This document shows, piece by piece, positions 36,747-45,307 of a DNA stretch of 64,000 nucleotides; position 1 is the first letter of the stretch, and the number at the start of each line of letters is the position of its first letter. This DNA comes from an uncultured Tenacibaculum sp. (lineage in GTDB: Bacteria; Bacteroidota; Bacteroidia; Flavobacteriales; Flavobacteriaceae): contig NZ_CANNBW010000008.1 in the NCBI RefSeq assembly GCF_947502995.1, forward strand, positions 62,001-126,000. The letters run 5' to 3'. The notes beneath the pieces were generated by a model. The model was not told the origin of the DNA and did not search any database. It worked only from the letters and a program-made list of their open reading frames with translations. The translations under genes and the position numbers were made by a program.

Positions 36747-37628
36747 ATGCATATACAAAAAGCAGAACGCTATCAAGTAAAGTTAAAGTTAGGTATATCT
36801 GGAGCAAGCGGATTTGGAAAGACGAAGTCCGCACTATCATTAGCCTATGGAATGACACAAGATTGGACTAAAATAGCAGTGATAGACACTGAAAACAAAA
36901 GCGCTAGTCTATACTCTCATTTGGGAGATTATAACGTTATCAATTTGCAACAACCTTATAGTCCTGAACGATATATTGAAGCTATTCAACTCTGTGAAAA
37001 CTCAGAGATAGAAGTTATCATCATCGACAGTATTACTCACGAGTGGAACGGAAAAGGAGGATGTTTACAATTACACGAACAATTGGGAGGAAGATTCCAA
37101 GATTGGGCAAAAATTACTCCTCGTCATAATGCTTTTATAGACGCTATCCTCGACTCAAAATGCCATATAATTACAACAGCAAGGAGGAAGATAGATTACT
37201 CGTTAGATATAGGGAAAAGTGGTAGAACTAAGGTGGTGAAACATGGTACTAAAGAAATTACAAGAGAAGGTTTTGAGTATGAATTAACAGTAAATTTTGA
37301 ACTGATAAACGATCAGCATTTAGCCAAAGCTAGTAAAGATAGGACAGGACTTTTTATGGACCATCCAGAATTTATGATCACTTCAGCGACAGGAGAGAAA
37401 TTGATGACATGGTGCAATCTAGGAATATCTATAGAAGAGGCATTATTAGAGATTGCAAAATGTACAACTGTAGATGGGCTCAAACACCTTTATAAAAAGT
37501 ATCATGTGTTACAAAAAGAGTTGCACGAAGCAATTGTAAAACGTAAAGAAGTTATTGAAAATTTAGATAACCAACTTATTGCAGAAAATCAAATCGTTAA
37601 AACCTTAGACAGTGGAATTAATAACTAA
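36747..37628 (+). CDS. Phage-type RecA-like ATPase (AAA_24 class)
   Basis: A 293-residue ATPase. Walker A is GASGFGKTKSA (about 19-29), Walker B is EVIIIDSITHEW, and an Arg-rich segment follows (TARRKIDYSLD). The pattern matches phage nucleotide-binding/AAA_24 proteins, some of which (Sak4-like) promote single-strand annealing. A role in replication or recombination of the island is inferred. The downstream DUF3871 frame overlaps its 3' end. Confidence 0.7.
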   Translation: MHIQKAERYQVKLKLGISGASGFGKTKSALSLAYGMTQDWTKIAVIDTENKSASLYSHLGDYNVINLQQPYSPERYIEAIQLCENSEIEVIIIDSITHEWNGKGGCLQLHEQLGGRFQDWAKITPRHNAFIDAILDSKCHIITTARRKIDYSLDIGKSGRTKVVKHGTKEITREGFEYELTVNFELINDQHLAKASKDRTGLFMDHPEFMITSATGEKLMTWCNLGISIEEALLEIAKCTTVDGLKHLYKKYHVLQKELHEAIVKRKEVIENLDNQLIAENQIVKTLDSGINN

Positions 37629-38598
37629 TACGAACCCTATAGAAATGATACAAGATGTATCACAAATAGTTCAGGGAACACCTAGTAAATTTATAGAAGC
37701 CAATACCACAGCGGTTAGCTTAGATCACATAAAGAGAGATTGTATTATTCCTGTTTTTGCAAAAGACAATGAAACGACCATTTCTCACTATGATTTTATA
37801 AATGCTACCCACGAAGTTGCAAATTCTCTTTTCTCTACAGCTATTAATATGCCCAATATAAGAGTTTCTCATCAAATTAAAGGTAGAGTTCCAAGTGCGA
37901 TAAATAAGCCTGCAAGAGAGCTCCTAGAACATGAAAAAACAATATATTATGAGAGGATGGCATTCATGTTTGAGATTCCTAACAAGCAAATTGTTGTGAA
38001 TAATCAAGTTCTGAATCTAACAATAGGTGGTGTTAGAGCCTACAATCAAGAGAATTTATACTCCAAAAAGACCATTGAGAAGTTCAAGGTTTTTATAGGG
38101 TTTAAAAATACTGTATGTACCAATCTTTGTATAAGTACAGATGGTTTGAAATCAGAGATTAGAGTCAGTAGCATTTCAGAGTTACAACAAGCAATTTATG
38201 AGCTTGTAACGAATTATAATCAAGAAGCTCATTTAGGAAATATGGAAAGAATGCATAAGTTCTCATTAAATGAATTTGAGTTTGCACATCTTGTAGGGAA
38301 AATGAAACTGTACCACTTTTTGAGTAAAAGTAATAAAAAAGGGAAGTTTCCTATCAGACTCACAGATTCACAAATTACCTCAGTAATCAAAGGATATTAC
38401 AACGATCCTAACTTTAGGTGTTCAGAGAATAATGATTTGAATTTATGGAATTTATACAATCTATTCACAGAAGCTAATAAATCGTCCTACATAGACAGTA
38501 ACTTAGAGCGGAATGTCAATACGTACGAGTTTGTTCAAAACATAGGGAGTTCACTCCAAAACGAGTCTGCTAATTGGTACTTGCAACATATTTTATAG
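37612..38598 (+). CDS. DUF3871 family protein
   Basis: A 328-residue protein with the pattern I associate with DUF3871: RVSHQIKGRVPSAINKPA, LLEHEKTIYYERMAF, LTIGGVRAYNQENLYS, and FKVFIGFKNTVCTNLC. The family is found in Bacteroidota mobile elements and its function is unknown. The start is uncertain. GTG 37612 (MELITNTNP) overlaps the previous gene by 17 bases and gives the N-terminus usual for the family as I remember it; ATG 37645 is the alternative. Confidence 0.75.
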   Translation: MELITNTNPIEMIQDVSQIVQGTPSKFIEANTTAVSLDHIKRDCIIPVFAKDNETTISHYDFINATHEVANSLFSTAINMPNIRVSHQIKGRVPSAINKPARELLEHEKTIYYERMAFMFEIPNKQIVVNNQVLNLTIGGVRAYNQENLYSKKTIEKFKVFIGFKNTVCTNLCISTDGLKSEIRVSSISELQQAIYELVTNYNQEAHLGNMERMHKFSLNEFEFAHLVGKMKLYHFLSKSNKKGKFPIRLTDSQITSVIKGYYNDPNFRCSENNDLNLWNLYNLFTEANKSSYIDSNLERNVNTYEFVQNIGSSLQNESANWYLQHIL

Positions 38599-38618
38599 CT
38601 CTTTTGTGATTATTTGCA

Positions 38619-38870
38619 ATGAGAGAAAATGAATTAATAGAACAACTACAATACACTAATTCAAATGAGTTGTTGGTAGTAACGTGGTACAATGAGTTAA
38701 TTGTTTTAAAGTGCCCTTTTAAAGTAATGGCAATTGATAAAATAGGGCATATCAGAAAGGGAGAATTGGTTCTGGTAGACAAAGTAAAGGTAACTCCTGA
38801 TTTAATAACAGTTTTTCTAATTCATAATCAAGCATTTTATTATTCTCATTTTAACATCTGGTTAGATTAA
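38619..38870 (+). CDS. Small hypothetical protein (83 aa)
   Basis: Not recognised. A beta-rich soluble protein (LLVVTWYNELIVLKCPFKV; GELVLVDKVKVTPDLITVFL) that follows the DUF3871 gene by 20 bases and probably belongs to the same transcript. Confidence 0.5.
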   Translation: MRENELIEQLQYTNSNELLVVTWYNELIVLKCPFKVMAIDKIGHIRKGELVLVDKVKVTPDLITVFLIHNQAFYYSHFNIWLD

Positions 38871-39103
38871 GAAGTTTTATTAAATCTCTTATAACATCTT
38901 CTATTTTACTGTATATATTATGAATTATAATATTTGTATAGTATAAACTTTCAAGAAAATTACTTGACTTTTGGAGTCAATTATGTTATATTGTTGAGAA
39001 AGAATTAATGGTTAGATGTCATTAATTAATAGCTGCAAAAAAATAACAAAAAACAATATACTAGATAAAAATAAATTAAAAATACGATTCTATTAATTTA
39101 TAT

Positions 39104-39132
39104 AACCATACTCAAAGGAGTATGGTTTTTTT
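39104..39132 (+). terminator. Intrinsic terminator in a 494-base gap
   Basis: AACCATACTC (39104-39113) pairs with GAGTATGGTT (39118-39127), loop AAAG, followed by a T-run. It lies in the gene-free stretch 38871-39364. The rest of this gap is AT-rich. The part just before the helicase gene (39240-39360) is purine-rich with no ORF or clear promoter. Confidence 0.8.
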
Positions 39133-39364
39133 ATTGATATAACTCTTCCTAACCTTCATTTTAAACTATTGTTTGTAGAGGTCAATAGATTTTTGATAAA
39201 GATGACATAAAAATAGCTTTGAATCCTAAAATCTAACATCAGTAACGAAGTTGAAAATGTTAGAGCTCAATACTCTTTTAAGGAGAGGAGTAAGCCAATA
39301 ACTCTCGGCTAGAAAAGGAAAAATGTTGGAGAAAAAGAGAGTTTAAAATAAAAAAACAAATAAA

Positions 39365-40477
39365 ATGAATATAGAATCGTATTTAAATCAAAAATATATA
39401 TTCAAGTATAATGAAATTTTAAGTAGAACTTTTTATAAAGAAAAGGAGAAAAATGAAGAGTTAAAACTACTGGAAAATTATAAATTTAATTCAATAGTTA
39501 GGGAATTGAAAAATCATGATTTGAAAGAATCAGTCCAAGGATTAAAAAGTTTATTAGAATCTGATTTTGTGAAAAAATTCAACCCTATAAAGGATTACTT
39601 TAATAATTTACCAGAATGGGATGATTTTGACTACATAGGAGAGCTTTCCTATACAATAAAAACTACCGATGATGAATTGTTTAGATGGGCTTTTAAAAAA
39701 TGGTTAGTTTCTTTTGTGGGATGTGCAATAGATGAAGAAACTACCAATCATTCTGTACTTATTTTAACAGGTAAGCAAGGCTCTGGTAAAACAACTTGGT
39801 TAATGAATTTATTGCCTAAAAAATTGAAGACATATGGATATTCAGGAAATATTAAACCAGGGAATAAAGATTCTAATTTATTATTATCTGAAAAAATCCT
39901 TATAAACATAGATGAGTTAGCGTCCTATAACAAAGCCCAAGTAGAGGCTTATAAAGAGCTTATTACGAAGGATAAAATAACAGAAAGAAGAGCTTATGGA
40001 TATTTTTCTGAAAATTTTATTAGAAGAGCTTCATTTGTTGGAAGTTCTAATCATAATGAAATATTAATGGATGTTACAGGGAATAGAAGATTTTTAGTTT
40101 TTGAAACAGTAGATATAGACTATAAGATACAAGTAGATCTTGATAAGGTTTACAGTCAGGCTGTAAGCTTGTATAGAAGTGGGTTTAAGCATTATTTTGA
40201 CTTAGATGATATTAAGAGAATAGAATTAAATAACGAAAAATATAAGCAGACTTCTCTGGAGGAGGAATATATTGAAAAGTTTTTCTCTGTTCCCTTGTCT
40301 ACAACAGACGAGAATACTGTATTTATGAATGCTACTGAAGTTATTGAATATCTACAAAGAAACACAAACTTAAATATAAGTTTCAATCCAGTTAGAATTG
40401 GGAAGCTTTTAAAAGCTAAAGGTTTCCAGTCTATTAAGAAAAAGGGGCTAAAGAAGTTTATTTTAATTAAAAGGTAA
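39365..40477 (+). CDS. VapE-like superfamily 3 helicase/ATPase
   Basis: A 370-residue protein of the virulence-associated E family. Walker A is LTGKQGSGKTTW (about 138-149), Walker B is ILINIDELAS, and the VapE block includes SFVGSSNHNEILMDVTGNRR and FLVFE. The C-terminal part (about 315-370) looks like a winged helix (NPVRIGKLLKAKGFQ). VapE-like proteins act as replication helicases in phages, satellites and pathogenicity islands. The usual primase part at the N-terminus is missing; the first 80 residues are a short helical segment. Confidence 0.8.
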   Translation: MNIESYLNQKYIFKYNEILSRTFYKEKEKNEELKLLENYKFNSIVRELKNHDLKESVQGLKSLLESDFVKKFNPIKDYFNNLPEWDDFDYIGELSYTIKTTDDELFRWAFKKWLVSFVGCAIDEETTNHSVLILTGKQGSGKTTWLMNLLPKKLKTYGYSGNIKPGNKDSNLLLSEKILINIDELASYNKAQVEAYKELITKDKITERRAYGYFSENFIRRASFVGSSNHNEILMDVTGNRRFLVFETVDIDYKIQVDLDKVYSQAVSLYRSGFKHYFDLDDIKRIELNNEKYKQTSLEEEYIEKFFSVPLSTTDENTVFMNATEVIEYLQRNTNLNISFNPVRIGKLLKAKGFQSIKKKGLKKFILIKR

Positions 40478-40489
40478 GAAGGGTAGGTA

Positions 40490-40563
40490 GGGTAAGTAGT
40501 TTTTTAAACTTTATTTTTCTAATTGAGAAATATTTTTTTAAAGTTTGAGATTTTTACTTACCC
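40490..40563. repeat. Large inverted repeat between VapE and GIY-YIG genes
   Basis: GGGTAAGTA (40490-40498) pairs with TACTTACCC (40555-40563), and AAACTTTA (40506-40513) pairs with TAAAGTTT (40539-40546). Weaker pairing extends outward to about 40480 and 40575. The right arm lies directly before the endonuclease start. Confidence 0.6.
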
Positions 40564-40586
40564 ACCTTGCCTCTTTTATAGATTTT

Positions 40587-41234
40587 ATGATGAAAGGGAA
40601 AATATATAAGGTTACAAATTGTTTAAATAAGGAGGTTTATATTGGAGCAACTACAAAAACAATTGAAGAGAGAAGGAAAGATCAAATTCAAAAATCAAAT
40701 TTAGGAGTAGACGTTAAATTTTATAACGCTATTTCAACTTTTGGGATTGAAAATTTTACTTGGGAGCAAATTGACACTGCCAACAATTTTAATGAATTAG
40801 CTGAGAAGGAAAGTTACTATATTTTAGTATATAATTCAAAAGAGAACGGGTATAATTCTGATAGAGGTGGAGGTATTGAAAAAAAAGTATTTCAGTATGA
40901 TTTAAAAGGAAACTTAGTCAAAGTTTATAACTCTTTAAAAGAAGCATCTGATTTAAATATGGTGTCAAAGCAAAAGCTTAGTAGAGCTTGTTTAAGTAAC
41001 AATAGAACTTATAATAATTACTATTGGAGTTACAATTATTCAGAGCTTTATAAACCCATTAAAGATGGTAGAAAAAAGTCAGTATATCAGTATTCTATGG
41101 AAGGTGAATTTATAGCAAAATATATTTCTGTAGAGGAAGCTTCTAAACAAACTGGATTTAATAAAACAAGTATTGCGAAGGTATGTAGAGGAGAACGTAA
41201 TAAATGTGGAGGATTCAAATGGATGTATAAGTAA
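40587..41234 (+). CDS. GIY-YIG endonuclease with two NUMOD-type repeats
   Basis: The start is set at ATG 40587 (MMKGKIYKV). A longer frame back to 40545 would run through the inverted repeat arm and has no support. The GIY-YIG core is KIYKVTNCLNKEVYIGATT, followed by an Arg helix (ERRKDQIQ) and the catalytic Glu region (LAEKESYYI). Two modular DNA-binding repeats follow: VFQYDLKGNLVKVYNSLKEA and VYQYSMEGEFIAKYISVEEA, each with a small helix-turn-helix. This is the layout of phage and intron homing endonucleases. It is freestanding here and probably a selfish passenger. Confidence 0.85.
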   Translation: MMKGKIYKVTNCLNKEVYIGATTKTIEERRKDQIQKSNLGVDVKFYNAISTFGIENFTWEQIDTANNFNELAEKESYYILVYNSKENGYNSDRGGGIEKKVFQYDLKGNLVKVYNSLKEASDLNMVSKQKLSRACLSNNRTYNNYYWSYNYSELYKPIKDGRKKSVYQYSMEGEFIAKYISVEEASKQTGFNKTSIAKVCRGERNKCGGFKWMYK

Positions 41235-41244
41235 AATTGATTAA

Positions 41245-41277
41245 AGGGGAGTTAATTTAAGACTCCTCTTTTTTTTA
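41245..41277 (+). terminator. Terminator after the GIY-YIG gene
   Basis: AGGGGAGT (41245-41252) pairs with ACTCCTCT (41262-41269) with one G-T pair, then a long T-run. It isolates the downstream four-gene operon, which should have its own promoter in 41280-41472. I see no clear consensus there. Confidence 0.75.
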
Positions 41278-41472
41278 TACAGTTGTTCTCAGTGTATTTT
41301 GATTTTACCAACTTTAATTATTGAATTAAGGAGTTTTTGTGTTTCTGGTAATGTTTTGAGGGATAATAAGTATGGTAACTTAAGGTATGGTCAAAAAATA
41401 ATCTTATTAAAAAAGGACTATTAAACTACTTTTTTTTTGGTTAAAAGTATTAAATTGTCAAATTTAAATTAA

Positions 41473-42294
41473 ATGAAAGTAAAACCTTTTTTGAGGTGGG
41501 CAGGGGGTAAACAAAAAATTGTTTCGAATCTTCTAGAAAATGCACCTGATCATGATATTATAAATAATTACTTTGAACCTTTTTTAGGAGCAGGTTCTTT
41601 ATTTTTTTCAAATGGTTTTAATAGAGGTTTTATTTCAGATATTAATCCTGAACTAATTAATTCCTATTATCAAATAAAAATTAATCATAAATCTGTTTAT
41701 AAGAATCTAGTTTTTTTTTCTAAGAAATTTAGAGAAGATAAACAGTTTTATTATCAAGTTAGAAAAGATTTTAATACTCAAATAGGTAAAAAAACTATAA
41801 TTCAGGCTTCTAGATTTATATTTCTTATACATACGAATTATAATGGAATGTATAGATTAAATAAAAAAGGACATTATAATGTTCCAATAGGTAAATTAAA
41901 TCCTAGTATTCCTGGAATAAAACATTTAGAAATTGTAAGTCAAAAATTAAAGAATATAGAAATTGAATGTTCAGGATATGATAGTATAATGTCAATGGTA
42001 AAACCTAATGATTTTATTTATTTAGACCCTCCATATCCTCCATATGATTGGTCTAATCAACAGAATCAATATACATTAAATAAATTTAGTAGAGAAGATC
42101 ATGAGGATTTATTCGATTTCGCTACTCAATTAGATAAAGCAGGGTGTTATGTCATGATTTCTTATCCAAATATTGAATTTGTAAAAGATAAATATGAAAA
42201 AAATTGGAATATTGAAAAGTTAGATATATTTAGAAGTATTAGTTGTAAAAAAGAAAGAAGAAAAATTTCTGAATTAATTATAAAAAATTACTAA
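41473..42294 (+). CDS. D12-class DNA adenine methylase (Dam-like)
   Basis: A 273-residue N6-adenine methyltransferase of the Dam/D12 alpha class. The SAM-binding parts are FLRWAGGKQKI (about 6-16) and FEPFLGAGSLFF (about 34-45), and the catalytic motif is DPPY (Asp185-Tyr188). The start at ATG 41473 fits the family (KPFLRWAGGK near the N-terminus). It is first in a tight operon: 8 bases to the phosphoesterase gene. No restriction endonuclease homologue is adjacent, so the downstream proteins may act on unmethylated DNA, or the methylase may be an orphan. Confidence 0.9.
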   Translation: MKVKPFLRWAGGKQKIVSNLLENAPDHDIINNYFEPFLGAGSLFFSNGFNRGFISDINPELINSYYQIKINHKSVYKNLVFFSKKFREDKQFYYQVRKDFNTQIGKKTIIQASRFIFLIHTNYNGMYRLNKKGHYNVPIGKLNPSIPGIKHLEIVSQKLKNIEIECSGYDSIMSMVKPNDFIYLDPPYPPYDWSNQQNQYTLNKFSREDHEDLFDFATQLDKAGCYVMISYPNIEFVKDKYEKNWNIEKLDIFRSISCKKERRKISELIIKNY

Positions 42295-42302
42295 GCCTAA
42301 GA

Positions 42303-43436
42303 ATGAAATTAACTATTATTAGTGATATACATTTTGGTAAGTCTAGAGATGATAAAACCTTGTTTTATGCAGGTTTGCCTGAGAAACCTATTAACCAAAA
42401 CCCATTAAGTTCAATTTTGAGCTTAATAAGTGAAGAAGAAAAGATCGAAAGTGAGGTGTTGATTTGTTTAGGAGATTTATGTAATAGAGCTTATAATGAT
42501 GGTATAATAATTGCTTGGGATTCAATAGAGAAAATTCATAAAGAGTTAGGAACATCTTTAAGAATTGGTATTCCTGGCAATCACGATATTGACTCTAGGA
42601 AAATACATGGAATAGATCCTTTTAATTTTATCAAAAACTTTTCTAATGATTTTCCTACAAATGACCAAACATTGAATTCTTTATTTTGGGATGAAGGGTT
42701 TTGTCTATTAGAAAGTGATAGTTATGAAATATTAATGATAAATTCTGTTAAGGACCATGTTGACGAAGAAAGTGCTAAATATTCTATTTTAGAAACTGAA
42801 ACGTTAGAAAACATTGATAGCTATCTGAAAAAAAAATCAAAGGATAGAATTAAAATATGTGTTTTACATCATCATCCAATAAAGCATTCTAATATAGAAA
42901 ACTGGAAGGATTCAGATTCTATGGAAAGAGGAGATCAATTAATAAGTATATTAAATGGTTATAATTTTGATGTAATGATACATGGTCATAAACATCAACC
43001 TAGAGTAGTAGATATAAATGGACTAACAATATTAGCATCAGGTAGTTTTTCTTCAATAGAAAATATTGAATTCACGACTTTTAAAACGATGTTTCATTTA
43101 ATTGATATAGAGAAAAAGGGAAAAGGAAGAATATCCTCTTGGGAGTTTAATATAAATAACGGATGGAAGCAAAATTTGAATAATACTTTTCCTCCTGAAA
43201 TAGGTTTTGGAGAAGCCAGTAATCCAAATGAATTAGCTGAAAAAATAAATGAGCTTTTTAAAAAAAATAATGAAAGGCCTTTATTATATGCTGATGTTTT
43301 AGCTCAAATACCAAACCTCGATTACATGATACCTGAAAGATTAATAAGATTAGGATCAATTTTGAATTCAAAATATAATTTATTTCCTCAACCAGAATTC
43401 CCTTTAACCCCACAATTAATAACATTAAAAAGATAA
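42303..43436 (+). CDS. Calcineurin-like metallophosphoesterase
   Basis: A 377-residue protein with all canonical metal-binding motifs: D-x-H in SDIHFGK (Asp8, His10), GD (about 57-58), GNHD (about 92-95), LHHHP and HGHKHQ. The fold is shared by Mre11/SbcD nucleases, cyclic-nucleotide phosphodiesterases and protein phosphatases. The C-terminal about 90 residues (after FPPEIGFGEAS) are a separate helical part. The next gene, 3 bases downstream, encodes an ATPase, which makes a nuclease-ATPase complex conceivable. The substrate is not known. Confidence 0.85.
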   Translation: MKLTIISDIHFGKSRDDKTLFYAGLPEKPINQNPLSSILSLISEEEKIESEVLICLGDLCNRAYNDGIIIAWDSIEKIHKELGTSLRIGIPGNHDIDSRKIHGIDPFNFIKNFSNDFPTNDQTLNSLFWDEGFCLLESDSYEILMINSVKDHVDEESAKYSILETETLENIDSYLKKKSKDRIKICVLHHHPIKHSNIENWKDSDSMERGDQLISILNGYNFDVMIHGHKHQPRVVDINGLTILASGSFSSIENIEFTTFKTMFHLIDIEKKGKGRISSWEFNINNGWKQNLNNTFPPEIGFGEASNPNELAEKINELFKKNNERPLLYADVLAQIPNLDYMIPERLIRLGSILNSKYNLFPQPEFPLTPQLITLKR

Positions 43437-43439
43437 TTT

Positions 43440-45305
43440 ATGTTAGACAAACTGTTATTATATGACACTTTTAATGCAAGATATTTTTCATATCAGGAAA
43501 TTGCTGAATCATTTGTGCCTAATGATGAGTATATTAATCTAACTAAAAATAATAGTGTTTTACTAATGGGGTCTAGAGGATGTGGTAAAACAACTTTATT
43601 AAAAATGTTAACTCCTGCAGGTTTATATTATTGGAAAGGTAAAGAAGCAAAAGAGTTAAAGTCAAAAATTAATTTTGATGCTATATATATACCTTCTGAT
43701 ATTCAATGGAAAAACCAATTTGATTATCTAAAACAACATATTGATCAAACAGATTTAGTTGAGCTAATAGTAGGTTTTTTATTTTTATGTAATGTACAAA
43801 TTGCAATTTGTAAAACTTTTAAATCCTTAATAGATTTTAAAGATATTGATATAAGAGAAAAATTAAATATAGAGTATGAAATATGCTTGCCTTTAATTGA
43901 AAATTGGAAGCTAAACTCAGGAGATAGAAAACCAGTTCCTTCATTTGATGGTATTGAATTATCAATTCTAGAAAGAATAAGGAATTTGAATAATTCACTA
44001 AAAAGATTAACTTTTAATCGAACAGATTATGGAAAATTTAGGGAGAGTTTACCAGATTATATTTTTGATGATTTTTTTGATATTATAAAACTAGGAATCA
44101 AAGTTTATGAAACTGTACTAGAGGTAAATAACGACCATAAATGGGCTTTGTGTTTTGATGAATTAGAAATAGTTCCAAAATTCATTCAAATTAAACTAGT
44201 AAAATATTTAAGGAGTGTTGATCAAAAATTTTTATTCAAGTTAACAACTACTCCATTATTTAATTTAGAAGATGAAGAAATAGATGTTACACAAGGCAAT
44301 GATTTCAGTCCAATTAAGTTATGGGTTCATGATGAAGTTACTTTAAAAAAATGGCGGGACTTTTGTGATAAATTGCTAAAAAAGAAATTTAATGCAAAAT
44401 ATGATTTTGAGCTAGCTGATTTAAGTCAGATTTTTGGGAATAGAGAGTTAGATGGAATTATAAAAGACGAATTAAGCAAATTAAGCAGACAAGAGAGAGA
44501 AGATATAGGTTTTTCTGGAAAGTTTTATGCAGGCCTTGAAAAGGGAAGCTCTATGTATTTTATGTTCAAAAAATTAGCTAAGGATAACAAATCATTTAGT
44601 GAATTTTTAAGAAAAAGAAAAATAGATCCTAATGAGCCTTATACAAATGATGAAGTTCTAAAAAAAAGTGTGTTTTTAAAGTATAAAGTAGATGCAGTTT
44701 ACAGGTTAATATATTCTAAAAGGAAAAGAATTACACCTGCTATTCATTACGGCGTACCCCATATTTTTGATATTTGTGATGGAAACCCTAGATTAGTTAT
44801 TGGACTTATAGATGAAATATTACAGGCAACTAATATGAGTACAGACGAACTTCAGAAAATTTCAAAAAACATTCAGTCTAGAGTTGTTTTTCAGGCTTCT
44901 GAAAAATATTTTATGTTGCTTAAAAATCATCCTGATTCTACTATCGAAATCTTAAATTCAGATTTTAATTTAGCAACTGATTTAATAGAAAAAATAGGAG
45001 TTTTTTTTAGAGAAAAATTGGTGGATGAAGATTTTAACCTTTCTGCGCCAACAACATTTACAGTAGATGAGGATATAAATTCGAATATTATAAGTTTATT
45101 AGAAACTGCACTATATCTTGGTGCAATAGTATATATAGAACCATTAGAGAGTTTAACTAATAGGGGGGTTTTGAATAAAAGGTTTAGATTGTCAGGTTTT
45201 TTAACTCCAAAATATAAGATCCCTAATAGAAGTAATTCAAAAGTAAGATTAAGTACTATTTTGAAATATAAAAAAGATGAACCTACTCAAAGAAAATTGT
45301 TTTAG
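43440..45305 (+). CDS. ORC/CDC6-like AAA P-loop ATPase
   Basis: A 621-residue ATPase. Walker A is MGSRGCGKTTLL (about 43-54), Walker B is WALCFDELEIVP (around residue 240), and a sensor-like stretch reads FLFKLTTTPLF. The overall layout resembles the bacterial ORC-CDC6/STAND-like ATPases found in defence loci: an N-terminal AAA module, a helical middle, and a C-terminal part (about 430-600) that may be winged-helix. It is flanked by the phosphoesterase (3 bases) and an unrecognised gene (2 bases). It is probably the motor or sensor of the four-gene system. Confidence 0.75.
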   Translation: MLDKLLLYDTFNARYFSYQEIAESFVPNDEYINLTKNNSVLLMGSRGCGKTTLLKMLTPAGLYYWKGKEAKELKSKINFDAIYIPSDIQWKNQFDYLKQHIDQTDLVELIVGFLFLCNVQIAICKTFKSLIDFKDIDIREKLNIEYEICLPLIENWKLNSGDRKPVPSFDGIELSILERIRNLNNSLKRLTFNRTDYGKFRESLPDYIFDDFFDIIKLGIKVYETVLEVNNDHKWALCFDELEIVPKFIQIKLVKYLRSVDQKFLFKLTTTPLFNLEDEEIDVTQGNDFSPIKLWVHDEVTLKKWRDFCDKLLKKKFNAKYDFELADLSQIFGNRELDGIIKDELSKLSRQEREDIGFSGKFYAGLEKGSSMYFMFKKLAKDNKSFSEFLRKRKIDPNEPYTNDEVLKKSVFLKYKVDAVYRLIYSKRKRITPAIHYGVPHIFDICDGNPRLVIGLIDEILQATNMSTDELQKISKNIQSRVVFQASEKYFMLLKNHPDSTIEILNSDFNLATDLIEKIGVFFREKLVDEDFNLSAPTTFTVDEDINSNIISLLETALYLGAIVYIEPLESLTNRGVLNKRFRLSGFLTPKYKIPNRSNSKVRLSTILKYKKDEPTQRKLF

Positions 45306-45307
45306 TT

